From: an uncultured Bacilli bacterium
GTDB lineage: Bacteria; Bacillota_I; Bacilli_A; RF39; UBA660
Reading direction: 5' to 3'
Assembly (NCBI GenBank): GCA_944358415.1
Contig: CALVRA010000001.1
Location: 1 to 33,919 of the forward strand
DNA length: 33,919 nucleotides
This document shows, piece after piece, positions 13,823-21,573 of the stretch. How positions within the stretch are numbered: the first letter of the stretch is position 1; the number at the start of each line of letters is the position of its first letter. A program made the translations under genes and the position numbers. The notes under the pieces were generated by a model. It worked only from the letters and a program-made list of their open reading frames with translations. It was not told where the DNA came from and searched no databases.

Positions 13823-16097
13823 TTTTTTCACCTCCTATAATATCTTTGAATTTTACGGTTTTTAAATCGGTAATGTCATTTTCGGTTACAAAGCACAAAT
13901 CTTTGAATGGGCAATATTTACAGCTGATGTTGTCGTTATCTATTCTTTTTGGGTTTATTTTAAAGTTAGTGTTTAGAATATTATTAATAGCATTTTCGAT
14001 ATTTTTATTGGTAAGGTCACTTAGTTTATCGATTCCTTTTCTATCAATTAGTTTAGCATTTACATAAAAACCGTTTTTTGTGGTTTTTAGAGAGCTTATA
14101 ACTTCACTATTTTGATAGGTATCGTCTATTTGGCTAATGATATTTTCATCGTTTATAGTATAACCTTTTAGTTTTAAATTTTGTTTGATGTCTTTTTCAC
14201 TATCTTTACTATCTAGGGTTTTATTTGTTAAGAGAGTTTGAAGGTAAAAGCCATTTATTTTATATTTGTTTAGGCCATTTTGAGCAAGGTAAATATAGGT
14301 TGGAAGCTGCATGTTTAATCCATAATTGATATTATCTAGGGTGGCGTTTATACTTCCTGTTTTATAATCGATGATGATGGCATTTTTATCATTATATGAG
14401 AGTTTATCTATTTTTCCTTTAAATGTGATTTTAATATCTTTTGATTTATCTATTTCGATTGGTGTTTCGGTTAGATGGTTTTTATATGTACTATGTTTTT
14501 CTTGATTTTTAATTATTTCAATATCTTTATTTAAAGTTTCAAATAGTTTATCTAAATAGAAAGCTTCTTTTGGGGTTATTTGTTTATCTTTTAGAAAATC
14601 ATAGTACATTTCTTTTGGATTAAAGTTGTTATTATACATTTGAGATAGGACTTCGTGGAAGAGGTTACCTATTAAAAGGGCGAAGGTTTCTTCGAAAGGT
14701 TCTAGTTTTAATATGTGTTTAGCATAGAATTTAAATGGGCATAATGCATAATTATTTAAACTTGTATAGGATAGGGTTAGGTTATTATTTAAGTATTCTT
14801 TGAGAAGATTTTTTTCGATGTGATGATATTCATTTGAGTATGAGGCATAGTTTATATTTGGATATGTAGCTAGAAGTTTATTTAGGTTAGTATTTTTTTC
14901 GTTATATTTAAAGTAATCGTCTAACATAGTACCTAGATATATTTGATTAAATTTATTTGAGTATGTAAGATTTATTTGATGGTCTTTTTGAACGTTTAAG
15001 TTTAGTTTATTTATGATGGCGGAAGGATAGTAAGTATTAAAGGTGTCTTTTAATTTATAAGAAATTGTTAGATGTGGAAATGTTTTGATGATATATTCTA
15101 TTTGTTTTTGGTTTATTTTGTTTTTATCTAAGGAAGTTAAAATTCCAAGTTTTTCTTTTTCTTTATCGGTGATGATGTCATCATCTTTGTTTATGTGTGG
15201 AATAATTCCTTGATTAAAGCCTAAGATATAATAGTGATTTGTTTTATCGTTTATTTGGTTTATGTCGATTATTTGAACCGCGTTGTTTACTTTGGTTTCT
15301 ATAGTGATTTCTTTTAGCTTGTTTGTTATTATTTCTAATGATATATCATCGATAATTGGAAGCCTTAATGTATTTAATACGTTAATTATTTTATTTTTTA
15401 ATTCTGAATCTTTTAAAGCATCTAATGAGGTTTGAAGGTCTTTGGTTTTTATTAGTGTTTTAATAAATATCTGGACTACTTTTGAGCTATAAAGTGTATA
15501 AGGTTTATGGTTAAATGGAATATTAAAGAGGTTAAAGATTCTTATGAATTCACTTTTATAATCTTCGGTAAGACCTGATATATATATATTATTTATATCG
15601 ATATTATTATTTAATTTATTAATAATAGACTGAGCGGTATATATTATTTCATCTGTTTGTGATTGAAATTCATGGATGACTGGATTTAGGTTACCTATTT
15701 CATTTTTGATGATATTAAGGTTATATTTTTTTAAGGACTTTATTAAATATGGATCGAGTTCATAAGAAATGACAGTGATATTTTTTAAATTTTGTTTGAA
15801 ATAGGGATTTATTTCTATAAGGTTTGCTTCTTTTAGTTTTAAGAAGTATGGTGTTATTTCTTTACTATTTATAAAAATGTTATTTAAATATTTAATGGCG
15901 GTGTGGTAGTTTAGATTAAAATTTTTCATTAAAAAATATAAGCTTTCTGGTTTTAAAGAGCCATAGTAGTTTTTGATAAATTCTTCTTTGGTCATAAATT
16001 TTATGTTAATTAGTTTTTTTTCTTTGGATATTTGTTTTAGAATATTTTCTTTGATATAGTTTGGAGCAATAACAAGTCCTTCTTTTATATTAAGCAT
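13815..16097 (-). CDS. addB: AddB/RexB nuclease subunit, short form
   Basis: AddB partners AddA and carries a second nuclease and an iron-sulfur cluster that holds that domain together. The four cluster cysteines are visible: C453 (ALCPFKFYAKHIL) and C726, C729, C735 (CKYCPFKDLC). The nuclease motif is IIIDYKTG (D577), preceded by FKGKIDKL. The N-terminus has no Walker A; its start (GLVIAPNYIKENIL) resembles streptococcal RexB rather than Bacillus AddB. At 760 residues it is well below the usual 1100 or so, and most of the loss is in the inactive helicase-like region. It is the first gene of the addBA unit, behind an extended -10 promoter. Confidence 0.93.
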   Translation of the reverse strand: MLNIKEGLVIAPNYIKENILKQISKEKKLINIKFMTKEEFIKNYYGSLKPESLYFLMKNFNLNYHTAIKYLNNIFINSKEITPYFLKLKEANLIEINPYFKQNLKNITVISYELDPYLIKSLKKYNLNIIKNEIGNLNPVIHEFQSQTDEIIYTAQSIINKLNNNIDINNIYISGLTEDYKSEFIRIFNLFNIPFNHKPYTLYSSKVVQIFIKTLIKTKDLQTSLDALKDSELKNKIINVLNTLRLPIIDDISLEIITNKLKEITIETKVNNAVQIIDINQINDKTNHYYILGFNQGIIPHINKDDDIITDKEKEKLGILTSLDKNKINQKQIEYIIKTFPHLTISYKLKDTFNTYYPSAIINKLNLNVQKDHQINLTYSNKFNQIYLGTMLDDYFKYNEKNTNLNKLLATYPNINYASYSNEYHHIEKNLLKEYLNNNLTLSYTSLNNYALCPFKFYAKHILKLEPFEETFALLIGNLFHEVLSQMYNNNFNPKEMYYDFLKDKQITPKEAFYLDKLFETLNKDIEIIKNQEKHSTYKNHLTETPIEIDKSKDIKITFKGKIDKLSYNDKNAIIIDYKTGSINATLDNINYGLNMQLPTYIYLAQNGLNKYKINGFYLQTLLTNKTLDSKDSEKDIKQNLKLKGYTINDENIISQIDDTYQNSEVISSLKTTKNGFYVNAKLIDRKGIDKLSDLTNKNIENAINNILNTNFKINPKRIDNDNISCKYCPFKDLCFVTENDITDLKTVKFKDIIGGEKNA

Positions 16098-16120
16098 ACT
16101 GATACCTCTTTTCTTTATTT

Positions 16121-16129
16121 ATTATAACA
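16121..16129 (-). promoter_or_regulatory. Extended -10 promoter of addB
   Basis: The minus strand reads TGTTATAAT, a perfect -10 with the TG extension. No good -35 is present. Confidence 0.6.
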
Positions 16130-16162
16130 TGCAATGGTGGGTGTTGGACTTTTTAGACAAAG

Positions 16163-16187
16163 AAAAAAGCAGAAATTTTATCTGCTT
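16163..16187 (-). terminator. Terminator overlapping the end of the 16178-17002 gene
   Basis: On the minus strand AAGCAG and CTGCTT pair around a nine-base loop and run into TTTTTT. The stop codon (16178-16180) lies in the loop, so the last codons form the 5' arm. Confidence 0.8.
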
Positions 16188-17002
16188 AAATGATAGTACT
16201 GTCTATCTATTTTAGTTAATATTTTTTCACGCTTTCTTTTATATGAGTTTAGGACTTCTTTGATAGTTTTTGAAGGGTGGGTATAAAAGCTACTGCCTTC
16301 TAAGTATAAACCGTTTTGACAAATGCGTTCTAAATCATTCATAATGGTGTATTTATGAAAGTCATCATAAAGGTTTGGTGATATGATGTAATTGCGCTGC
16401 TTAGTTTCTATAATATCTTGGATTAACTGTGGGTTTGCTTGAATACCTTTGTTTTTCATCTTTTTTAGTAAATTTAAAACGTCAATAGTTGATATTTTAA
16501 GATGTGATGAAAAGTATGTTAGGTCATTAAACAAATCAAGCCAAGCATCTGTTACGCCATAACCACCACCAAAAACTTTTCTATCTACTCTTTCAATACC
16601 GCTATCTTTTGTTTTTTGATAACTGTTTATACAATTTTCTTTTAATAGGGCATAATAAACTTGGTCACAAACTAGGGATATGCTATTTAAGTTTCTTACT
16701 TTATCTGAGTTGAAAATTATTCTAGTGATATTTTTATAACTTTCATTATCAGTTAGTTGTTTTTTAGTTATTTGGTAACCAGTATTATTTAAAGCTATAG
16801 CATTTATAAGCTGTTTTATTCTTTTTACAGTAAAATAGTAATGGTGATCTTTTGAGTTTGAAACATAAACATAATGAGAGTCATTATTGAATCTATTATT
16901 TCTAATATCATAACATTCAAAACTATTATGTCCTTGAAATCTATAAAATTCTTTAGCTTCATTATTTATTAGTTCTTCTGATATTTGATTATATGTTGTC
17001 AT
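16178..17002 (-). CDS. Hypothetical protein
   Basis: This 274-residue protein is not recognised. It is soluble, and begins MTTYNQISEELINNEAKEFY followed by an aromatic, His-rich region (HYVYVSNSKDHHYYFTVK). A glycine patch KVFGGGYGVTDAW occurs near residues 143-155, and the C-terminus is helical and basic (SYKRKREKILTKIDRQYYH). No catalytic motif or zinc cluster is clear. It has its own promoter and a terminator overlapping its end. A divergent plus-strand promoter lies just upstream. Nothing nearby suggests a function. Confidence 0.8.
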   Translation of the reverse strand: MTTYNQISEELINNEAKEFYRFQGHNSFECYDIRNNRFNNDSHYVYVSNSKDHHYYFTVKRIKQLINAIALNNTGYQITKKQLTDNESYKNITRIIFNSDKVRNLNSISLVCDQVYYALLKENCINSYQKTKDSGIERVDRKVFGGGYGVTDAWLDLFNDLTYFSSHLKISTIDVLNLLKKMKNKGIQANPQLIQDIIETKQRNYIISPNLYDDFHKYTIMNDLERICQNGLYLEGSSFYTHPSKTIKEVLNSYKRKREKILTKIDRQYYHLSR

Positions 17003-17025
17003 ATTATCCCTTTCTTTGTGGTTAT

Positions 17026-17054
17026 ATATTACATTATTTTTTTTATTTGGTCAA
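17026..17054 (-). promoter_or_regulatory. Promoter of the 16178-17002 gene
   Basis: On the minus strand TTGACC (17049-17054) is 17 bases before TAATAT (17026-17031), followed by AAAGGGA before the ATG. Confidence 0.7.
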
Positions 17055-17061
17055 ATTTGGT

Positions 17062-17091
17062 TTGACTTTTGGCTGGAGAATGTGGTAGAGT
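17062..17091 (+). promoter_or_regulatory. Divergent promoter facing the hairpin region
   Basis: TTGACT (17062-17067) is 18 bases before TAGAGT (17086-17091), which has a TG three bases upstream. No ORF follows, so the product would be a noncoding RNA. Confidence 0.45.
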
Positions 17092-17097
17092 GTTTGT

Positions 17098-17165
17098 TAG
17101 AAAAGACGATTTATTTAAAATGACGCCAATTCTATTTGGTTTGCCATTTGAAATCGTCTTTTTTA
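17098..17165 (+). ncRNA. Candidate small structured RNA
   Basis: A perfect 12-base inverted repeat, AAAAGACGATTT (17101-17112) with AAATCGTCTTTT (17151-17162), encloses a 38-base loop. An inner stem-loop in it (AAATG...CATTT and CCAA...TTGG) gives one long branched-free hairpin ending in six T. With the promoter just upstream it would be a transcript of about 65-70 bases. Alternatively it is only a strong terminator. I cannot assign it to a known family. Confidence 0.4.
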
Positions 17166-17235
17166 GTACTATTTAAGATGACATAGAGAGTTAAAATAAA
17201 GGTTTAACCCTAAATACTTATTTAATTAAGATGAT

Positions 17236-17262
17236 GCGTTGGCATCTTTTTTTGTTTTCTGA
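17236..17262 (+). terminator. Second hairpin with a T-run in the same gap
   Basis: AAGATG and CATCTT pair (an alternative inner pairing is GATGC/GCATC) and a run of seven T follows on the plus strand. It lies about 70 bases after the first hairpin, in the 331-base gap that otherwise holds no ORF. A weaker inverted repeat, GTTAAA/TTTAAC, lies between the two. Confidence 0.5.
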
Positions 17263-17294
17263 TTTAATTATATCACATATTGTTATTTTTTTAA

Positions 17295-17329
17295 GAAAAA
17301 CTAGTACAAAACAATAAAGTCTGTACTAG
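17295..17329 (-). terminator. Terminator of the CoA-transferase gene
   Basis: On the minus strand CTAGTACA and TGTACTAG form a perfect stem and run into TTTTTC, five bases after the stop codon. Confidence 0.85.
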
Positions 17330-17333
17330 CCCT

Positions 17334-18893
17334 TTATATTTTTAAAATCATTTTTTCATCTTTGAATATACGTTTATCCATTATTTTAAGGTTTGGAGAT
17401 ATTTGTGGTTTAAATTCCATTTGATTTAAAACATCTTTTTCTAAGTCGATGCCTGGAGCTATTTCTATTAGTTCTGGGCCTTTTGCTGTTAGTTTAAAGA
17501 CAGCTCTTTCGGTTACATAAAGAATTTCTTGTTTATTTTTGATGGCGTTTTTAGCAGAGAAAGTGATTTGCTGAACTTTTTTCACAAATTTTTTATTAGT
17601 TCCTTCATTTAAGATATTTACTTTGCCATCTTTTATTTCTTCTTTTAAGTTGCCGGCTGTAAATGTGCCCATGAATATAACTTTTTTAGTATTTTGAGTT
17701 ATATTAATAAATCCACCTGGTCCAGTTACTCTTGTGCCAAATTTACTAACATTGACGTTACCTTCTTTATCTACTTCGGCAAGACCTAGTATAGCCATAT
17801 CTAGTGATCCACCATTATACGCATCGAATTGTTCGGCAGTTGGAATGACTGAGTCTGGGTTAATTGCACCACCAAAGGCAACTCCACCAATTGGAATACC
17901 ACCGGTTGGTCCTGATTCGACTGATAGAAATATATCATCACTTATTCCCTCTTCAGCACAGGCATTGGCAACTGAATCTGGCATACCAACTCCTAGATTG
18001 ACAACATAGCCTTTTCTAAGTTCCATGGTACTTCTTCTTCCACAAACTTTTCGATTATCTAATGGTCTTATTTTAATACTTTTTAAAGCAATTTTTTTAT
18101 CACCAGTTACTTCTGGACGGTATAATGGAATGTTATATTCACCTAGTGATAAATCTGGTTTTTCGACTAACACATAATCTACTAGAGATGAATGAATTAA
18201 AACATTTCTGGCTTTTAATGAATTTTTGGGAACTATTTGTTCAACCTGGACGATGACGATACCACCACTATTATGAGCGGCAATAGCCATATTATATTGT
18301 TCACCAATTACGGCTTCATGTTCTAAGGATATATTACCTTCTTCGTCAGCATAGGTTGCTTTGATGACGGCGACATTGATTGGAAATGATTTATATAATA
18401 ATTGTTCATGACCATCTATATTTAGAAGTTCAACAATTGGTTTTAATTTTTTTGCTTTTTCATTGGCACAGCATCCTTCTATTCTAGGGTCGGCAAAGGT
18501 GTTTAAACCAACTTTGGTGATGACACCTAATTCATGACCGGCAATGGCTCTATAAAGATGATTTATGACACCAAGTGGCAAGGCGAAAGCTGGAAATTGA
18601 TTATTTCCGATAGCATTTCCGAATACTCTTCCCATACCTAGATGAGCACATATTGCTTTAGCAACTAATCCTTTTTTAGCAAGCATATTCATACCTACTT
18701 CATCTTCTGTAAGGTTTCCTGGGCTGATGCCACAGGTTACGGTTAAGTTTTTAGGATGACCTGTTTTAACAAAGCTATCACTAATACCCTTGATGATGGC
18801 TTCGGCTGATCCAGAACCTCCAGAGCCACTGATGGCTACGGTGTCACGATCATGTATTAAATTTCTTAAGTCCCTTTTTTTTATTATTCTCAT
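17334..18893 (-). CDS. Single-chain family I CoA-transferase (YdiF/acetate CoA-transferase type)
   Basis: This enzyme moves CoA between an acyl-CoA and a carboxylic acid, such as acetate, through a glutamyl-CoA intermediate. Alpha and beta halves are fused in 519 residues, the normal size for the YdiF/propionate CoA-transferase type. The first half has the CoA-binding glycine loop SGSGGSGS (22-29); the second has the catalytic glutamate in SVESGPTGGIPIGG (E326) and AFGGAINPDSVI. There is no signal peptide, so it is cytoplasmic. In fermenting gut Bacillota such enzymes make acetyl-, propionyl- or butyryl-CoA exchanges; no other pathway gene is present here, so the substrate is open. GGTGAG lies three bases before the ATG. 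Confidence 0.9.
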   Translation of the reverse strand: MRIIKKRDLRNLIHDRDTVAISGSGGSGSAEAIIKGISDSFVKTGHPKNLTVTCGISPGNLTEDEVGMNMLAKKGLVAKAICAHLGMGRVFGNAIGNNQFPAFALPLGVINHLYRAIAGHELGVITKVGLNTFADPRIEGCCANEKAKKLKPIVELLNIDGHEQLLYKSFPINVAVIKATYADEEGNISLEHEAVIGEQYNMAIAAHNSGGIVIVQVEQIVPKNSLKARNVLIHSSLVDYVLVEKPDLSLGEYNIPLYRPEVTGDKKIALKSIKIRPLDNRKVCGRRSTMELRKGYVVNLGVGMPDSVANACAEEGISDDIFLSVESGPTGGIPIGGVAFGGAINPDSVIPTAEQFDAYNGGSLDMAILGLAEVDKEGNVNVSKFGTRVTGPGGFINITQNTKKVIFMGTFTAGNLKEEIKDGKVNILNEGTNKKFVKKVQQITFSAKNAIKNKQEILYVTERAVFKLTAKGPELIEIAPGIDLEKDVLNQMEFKPQISPNLKIMDKRIFKDEKMILKI

Positions 18894-18896
18894 ATT

Positions 18897-18917
18897 CTCA
18901 CCATTATTATCTTAACA
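18897..18917 (-). promoter_or_regulatory. Extended -10 and short leader of the CoA-transferase gene
   Basis: The minus strand reads TGTTAAGAT (18909-18917) and then AATGGTGAGAATATG. This is the same 15-base ribosome-site and start block as the glycosyltransferase gene at 2984. Confidence 0.4.
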
Positions 18918-18938
18918 CATTTTTTTTAGTTTATAAAG

Positions 18939-18968
18939 AAAAAAACAAAGCTAATTTTAACTTTGTTT
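18939..18968 (-). terminator. Terminator overlapping the acyltransferase stop codon
   Basis: On the minus strand AAACAAAG and CTTTGTTT pair around a ten-base loop that contains the stop codon (18957-18959), and the stem runs into a T-run. Confidence 0.8.
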
Positions 18969-20219
18969 TACGGTTTTTTTAGTTGTTTTCTTTTCTAATT
19001 TTGCAGCTTCTTTATTTTCTTTAAATATATCCATTAGTTCTTTTAATAGTGCACTTAGGACAATTGTAAATAGAACGGCTGGAATATATATTGCCCAGAA
19101 TGAATAAGTTGTAGCTGCAGTGTTTGGTCCAAGCATTTGCAAGATAAATATAGCAATTGGGTAGTGAAGCATATAGATATGTAATGAAATACTACCTAAA
19201 TAACTTAGAATGCCATTTGTATATTTATTATTTAAAGCGTTGGTTAGGCTATCTTTATTTAATAAAGTTAGTCCAATAACAATTATACATAATAAGGCAA
19301 CAGTCCATCTTTCTAAACCGAACCAAGTTGGTGGATATATGGTATACCATAGAAGTAATCCGCCGGCTACAAGGTTTAAAATTGTTAGTCCAAATTTACC
19401 AGCTGAGGTAAATTTATGATCTTTTACTTTTTGGATTAGATAATATAGCATTATTCCAGCAAGCATACCCATTAAAACGAAGATTAAACCGTTATTCATA
19501 CCAAATATGGCAGTTGCATCAGTTGCAGAACCACCAGTACCATTAGTTGAAGCAGTTTGCGTACCAAATGTAGACCAAGCAGTTTGTGAAGCTCTGGTAT
19601 CAGTAAAGCTCCACCATCCACCTAAGAAAATAAAGATAAATGGTGCGATTATTCCTGATAGGAAATCTTCATTTTTACATAGTCCCCAATAAAGGAAATA
19701 ACCAACGATAATTATGGCTGAGATAAACCAAAGAGGTCCATTTAGGTTGAAAAATTCATTGCCTAAGCTTCTAAGTCCAGCGGCATGAAAACCTAAGAAT
19801 TCCCATAAACTATTAATAATCATAGTACATATTTGTTGGAAATTATAGTCTGGATAATAGAAACTAGTACAAATGATAACACCAAGAATGTAGCCAATAA
19901 TTAAAACTGGAATTAAGGCTTTTATTCTTGACCAGGTGTATTCCCAAGCTTTTGATGAAGCACTTCTTTCTTTATAATCTTTATCAACATTTCTTTTTTT
20001 GAAATGAGATACCATGAAATATCCAGCGGTTATTGTAAAAATCCATAGTACTTCACTTGAGCCGAAGAACCAGTTTGATGTTTCTAGATAATAGCCATTA
20101 GCACCTTTACAAGTATTGGCAATGATGAATCCAATATGAAATCCAACGATAGCAATAGCTATTAGAAAACGCCATAATTCAATCGCACTATTTCTTTTTT
20201 TGGCTGTTTTTTCTTTCAC
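18957..20219 (-). CDS. Acyltransferase-3 (OafA-like) integral membrane protein
   Basis: Acyltransferase-3 proteins transfer acetyl or other acyl groups onto extracytoplasmic sugars or lipids. The first helix carries the family motif with conserved Arg and His (ELWRFLIAIAIVGFHIGF). About ten hydrophobic segments follow, with WEYTWSRIKALIPVL and NGPLWFISAIIIVGYFLYW among the recognisable positions. The C-terminus is a Lys-rich cytoplasmic tail. I start at GTG 20219 because GGAGGGG is correctly spaced before it; a 22-residue longer ATG form lacks a ribosome site. That gives 420 residues, a usual length. It is single-gene, with promoter and terminator. The acceptor is unknown; surface-polymer acetylation is the usual role. 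Confidence 0.88.
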   Translation of the reverse strand: MKEKTAKKRNSAIELWRFLIAIAIVGFHIGFIIANTCKGANGYYLETSNWFFGSSEVLWIFTITAGYFMVSHFKKRNVDKDYKERSASSKAWEYTWSRIKALIPVLIIGYILGVIICTSFYYPDYNFQQICTMIINSLWEFLGFHAAGLRSLGNEFFNLNGPLWFISAIIIVGYFLYWGLCKNEDFLSGIIAPFIFIFLGGWWSFTDTRASQTAWSTFGTQTASTNGTGGSATDATAIFGMNNGLIFVLMGMLAGIMLYYLIQKVKDHKFTSAGKFGLTILNLVAGGLLLWYTIYPPTWFGLERWTVALLCIIVIGLTLLNKDSLTNALNNKYTNGILSYLGSISLHIYMLHYPIAIFILQMLGPNTAATTYSFWAIYIPAVLFTIVLSALLKELMDIFKENKEAAKLEKKTTKKTVKQS

Positions 20220-20256
20220 TTTAGCCCCTCCTTCTAAGTAGTTTCCTACTATATCA

Positions 20257-20285
20257 ATTTTATCATTATCTTTTAAAATATACAA
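20257..20285 (-). promoter_or_regulatory. Promoter of the acyltransferase gene
   Basis: On the minus strand TTGTAT (20280-20285) is 17 bases before TAAAAT (20257-20262), which has TGA directly before it. Confidence 0.75.
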
Positions 20286-20293
20286 TATATTTT

Positions 20294-20322
20294 AAAAAAC
20301 TCATATAGCAAATTATGAGTTT
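20294..20322 (-). terminator. Terminator of the cadherin-like surface protein gene
   Basis: On the minus strand AAACTCATA and TATGAGTTT form a perfect 9-base stem with an eight-base loop and run into T. The first base of the stem touches the stop codon. Confidence 0.85.
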
Positions 20323-21188
20323 TATAGTTTATATTTTTTGTAATGTTTTGTGTTATTTATGTATTTCTTTTTATTTTTTAAGGATATAATTATTATAATG
20401 ATTATTAATGGTGATAATAGTATTAGCACGCCAATGATAGTACCGATGATGTCTGATATAGCCATGGTTTTATGATAATTAATATAATATTCTTGAGATG
20501 TGCCATTTTCAGCTTCGACAATTATTGTTACTTTGTTATCACCTGATTTAAGGTTTTCATTATTTTTAATGGTTATTTGGGCATTTTTATCTTCTGGAGT
20601 TACTTTTATATTTAATGATTTTTGATTTGAAGTGACAAAAAGATTATTGATGGTATTATTTTTGAATTTATATTCTTTGTTATCAATGGTTATTTTTTTG
20701 ATGTTATTATTGGTACTTAAGATTTTTTGTCTAATAATATTTAATTCGTAAGTTTTAGAAAGGCCAGCCATTCCTGTCACTTTAATTTGTACATTATTAT
20801 TTCCAATTTTTAGTTTTTTGTTTTGTTCGTATTCTATTTTTGCACCCTGATATGTAGGGGTAGCAATGATGGTTACTTGTTCATCATAGGTTTTGAATTC
20901 CATTTTATCAGATATTTGAATTTGGTTATTATTAACGGTTAATGATTTTAAGGTGGGGTCATTTGATGGAGTACATGGGTAGGTATATATTGGCTGTCCT
21001 TGGGCGATATACTGCCCATTTTGTAATATAGCTTGGTGCCAGTGATTATTATGAATACCATAAGTTATGCCAAAACACGTTCTTGGGCTATAGACTATGC
21101 CTTCATCGGCTTTGACCATACTTATAGAGGCAAATGATACACATAATATTAAAAAGAAATTTTTCAATTTTTTCAAACTACCACCCAC
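20322..21188 (-). CDS. Secreted, C-terminally anchored protein with two cadherin-like domains
   Basis: A signal peptide (hydrophobic core about 11-24, ending near SMVKADEG) exports the protein. An N-terminal module (about 28-75) has two cysteines and the motif GIHNNHWHQAI. Two repeats of the cadherin-like beta-sandwich type follow, about 78-155 (LKSLTVNNNQIQ to KTYELNI) and 160-240 (IKKITIDNKEYKF to EYYINYHKT). One membrane helix (about 243-268) and a basic tail (KNKKKYINNTKHYKKYKL) anchor it, with the repeats outside. There is no LPXTG, so it is not a sortase substrate. The start is GTG or the TTG four codons later; the ribosome site is weak. A cell-wall or adhesion role is inferred. Confidence 0.78.
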   Translation of the reverse strand: MGGSLKKLKNFFLILCVSFASISMVKADEGIVYSPRTCFGITYGIHNNHWHQAILQNGQYIAQGQPIYTYPCTPSNDPTLKSLTVNNNQIQISDKMEFKTYDEQVTIIATPTYQGAKIEYEQNKKLKIGNNNVQIKVTGMAGLSKTYELNIIRQKILSTNNNIKKITIDNKEYKFKNNTINNLFVTSNQKSLNIKVTPEDKNAQITIKNNENLKSGDNKVTIIVEAENGTSQEYYINYHKTMAISDIIGTIIGVLILLSPLIIIIIIISLKNKKKYINNTKHYKKYKL

Positions 21189-21237
21189 TTTTTCTTTCTT
21201 ATAGTATACAACAAGTTTTTAAAGATATGAATAAATT

Positions 21238-21456
21238 TTATTTAGTTTTCTTTTTTTGATTTTGATTATATTGGCACATCCAATCATAAATATATTCATC
21301 TAAGTCAAATAGTTCATAATCAATAAATGCATTTTCGTCCCAATCATAATCTATATAATGTGTATATAATTCTTCTTTTTTTAAATCTGCTATTAACGCT
21401 TTATATTTTTTTAATTCATTTATTAAGTATTCTATATATTCTATTTTATTAATCAT
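21238..21456 (-). CDS. Small acidic hypothetical protein
   Basis: This 72-residue protein is not recognised. It begins with a helical, lysine-rich stretch (MINKIEYIEYLINELKKYK) and continues as a Tyr/Asp/Glu-rich segment (YTHYIDYDWDENAFIDYELF), ending in a basic tail. There is no signal peptide. AAGGAG lies eight bases before the ATG and a perfect TATAAT (minus strand, 21490-21495) with a TG extension lies upstream, which supports real expression. It is divergent from the amidoligase gene. Its function is unknown. Confidence 0.7.
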   Translation of the reverse strand: MINKIEYIEYLINELKKYKALIADLKKEELYTHYIDYDWDENAFIDYELFDLDEYIYDWMCQYNQNQKKKTK

Positions 21457-21523
21457 TTTAATTACTCCTTTTTTATAATTTTGTTCTATATTATATCATG
21501 TATAAAATTTTTTTACTATGGAT

Positions 21524-21551
21524 TTGACATTCTTTTTTTTATTATTATAAT
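21524..21551 (+). promoter_or_regulatory. Strong promoter of the amidoligase gene
   Basis: TTGACA (21524-21529) is 16 bases before TATAAT (21546-21551), both perfect. AAGGTG (21560-21565) follows, then ATG at 21574, so the leader is very short. Confidence 0.85.
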
Positions 21552-21573
21552 AAATGATCAAGGTGAATGAACT

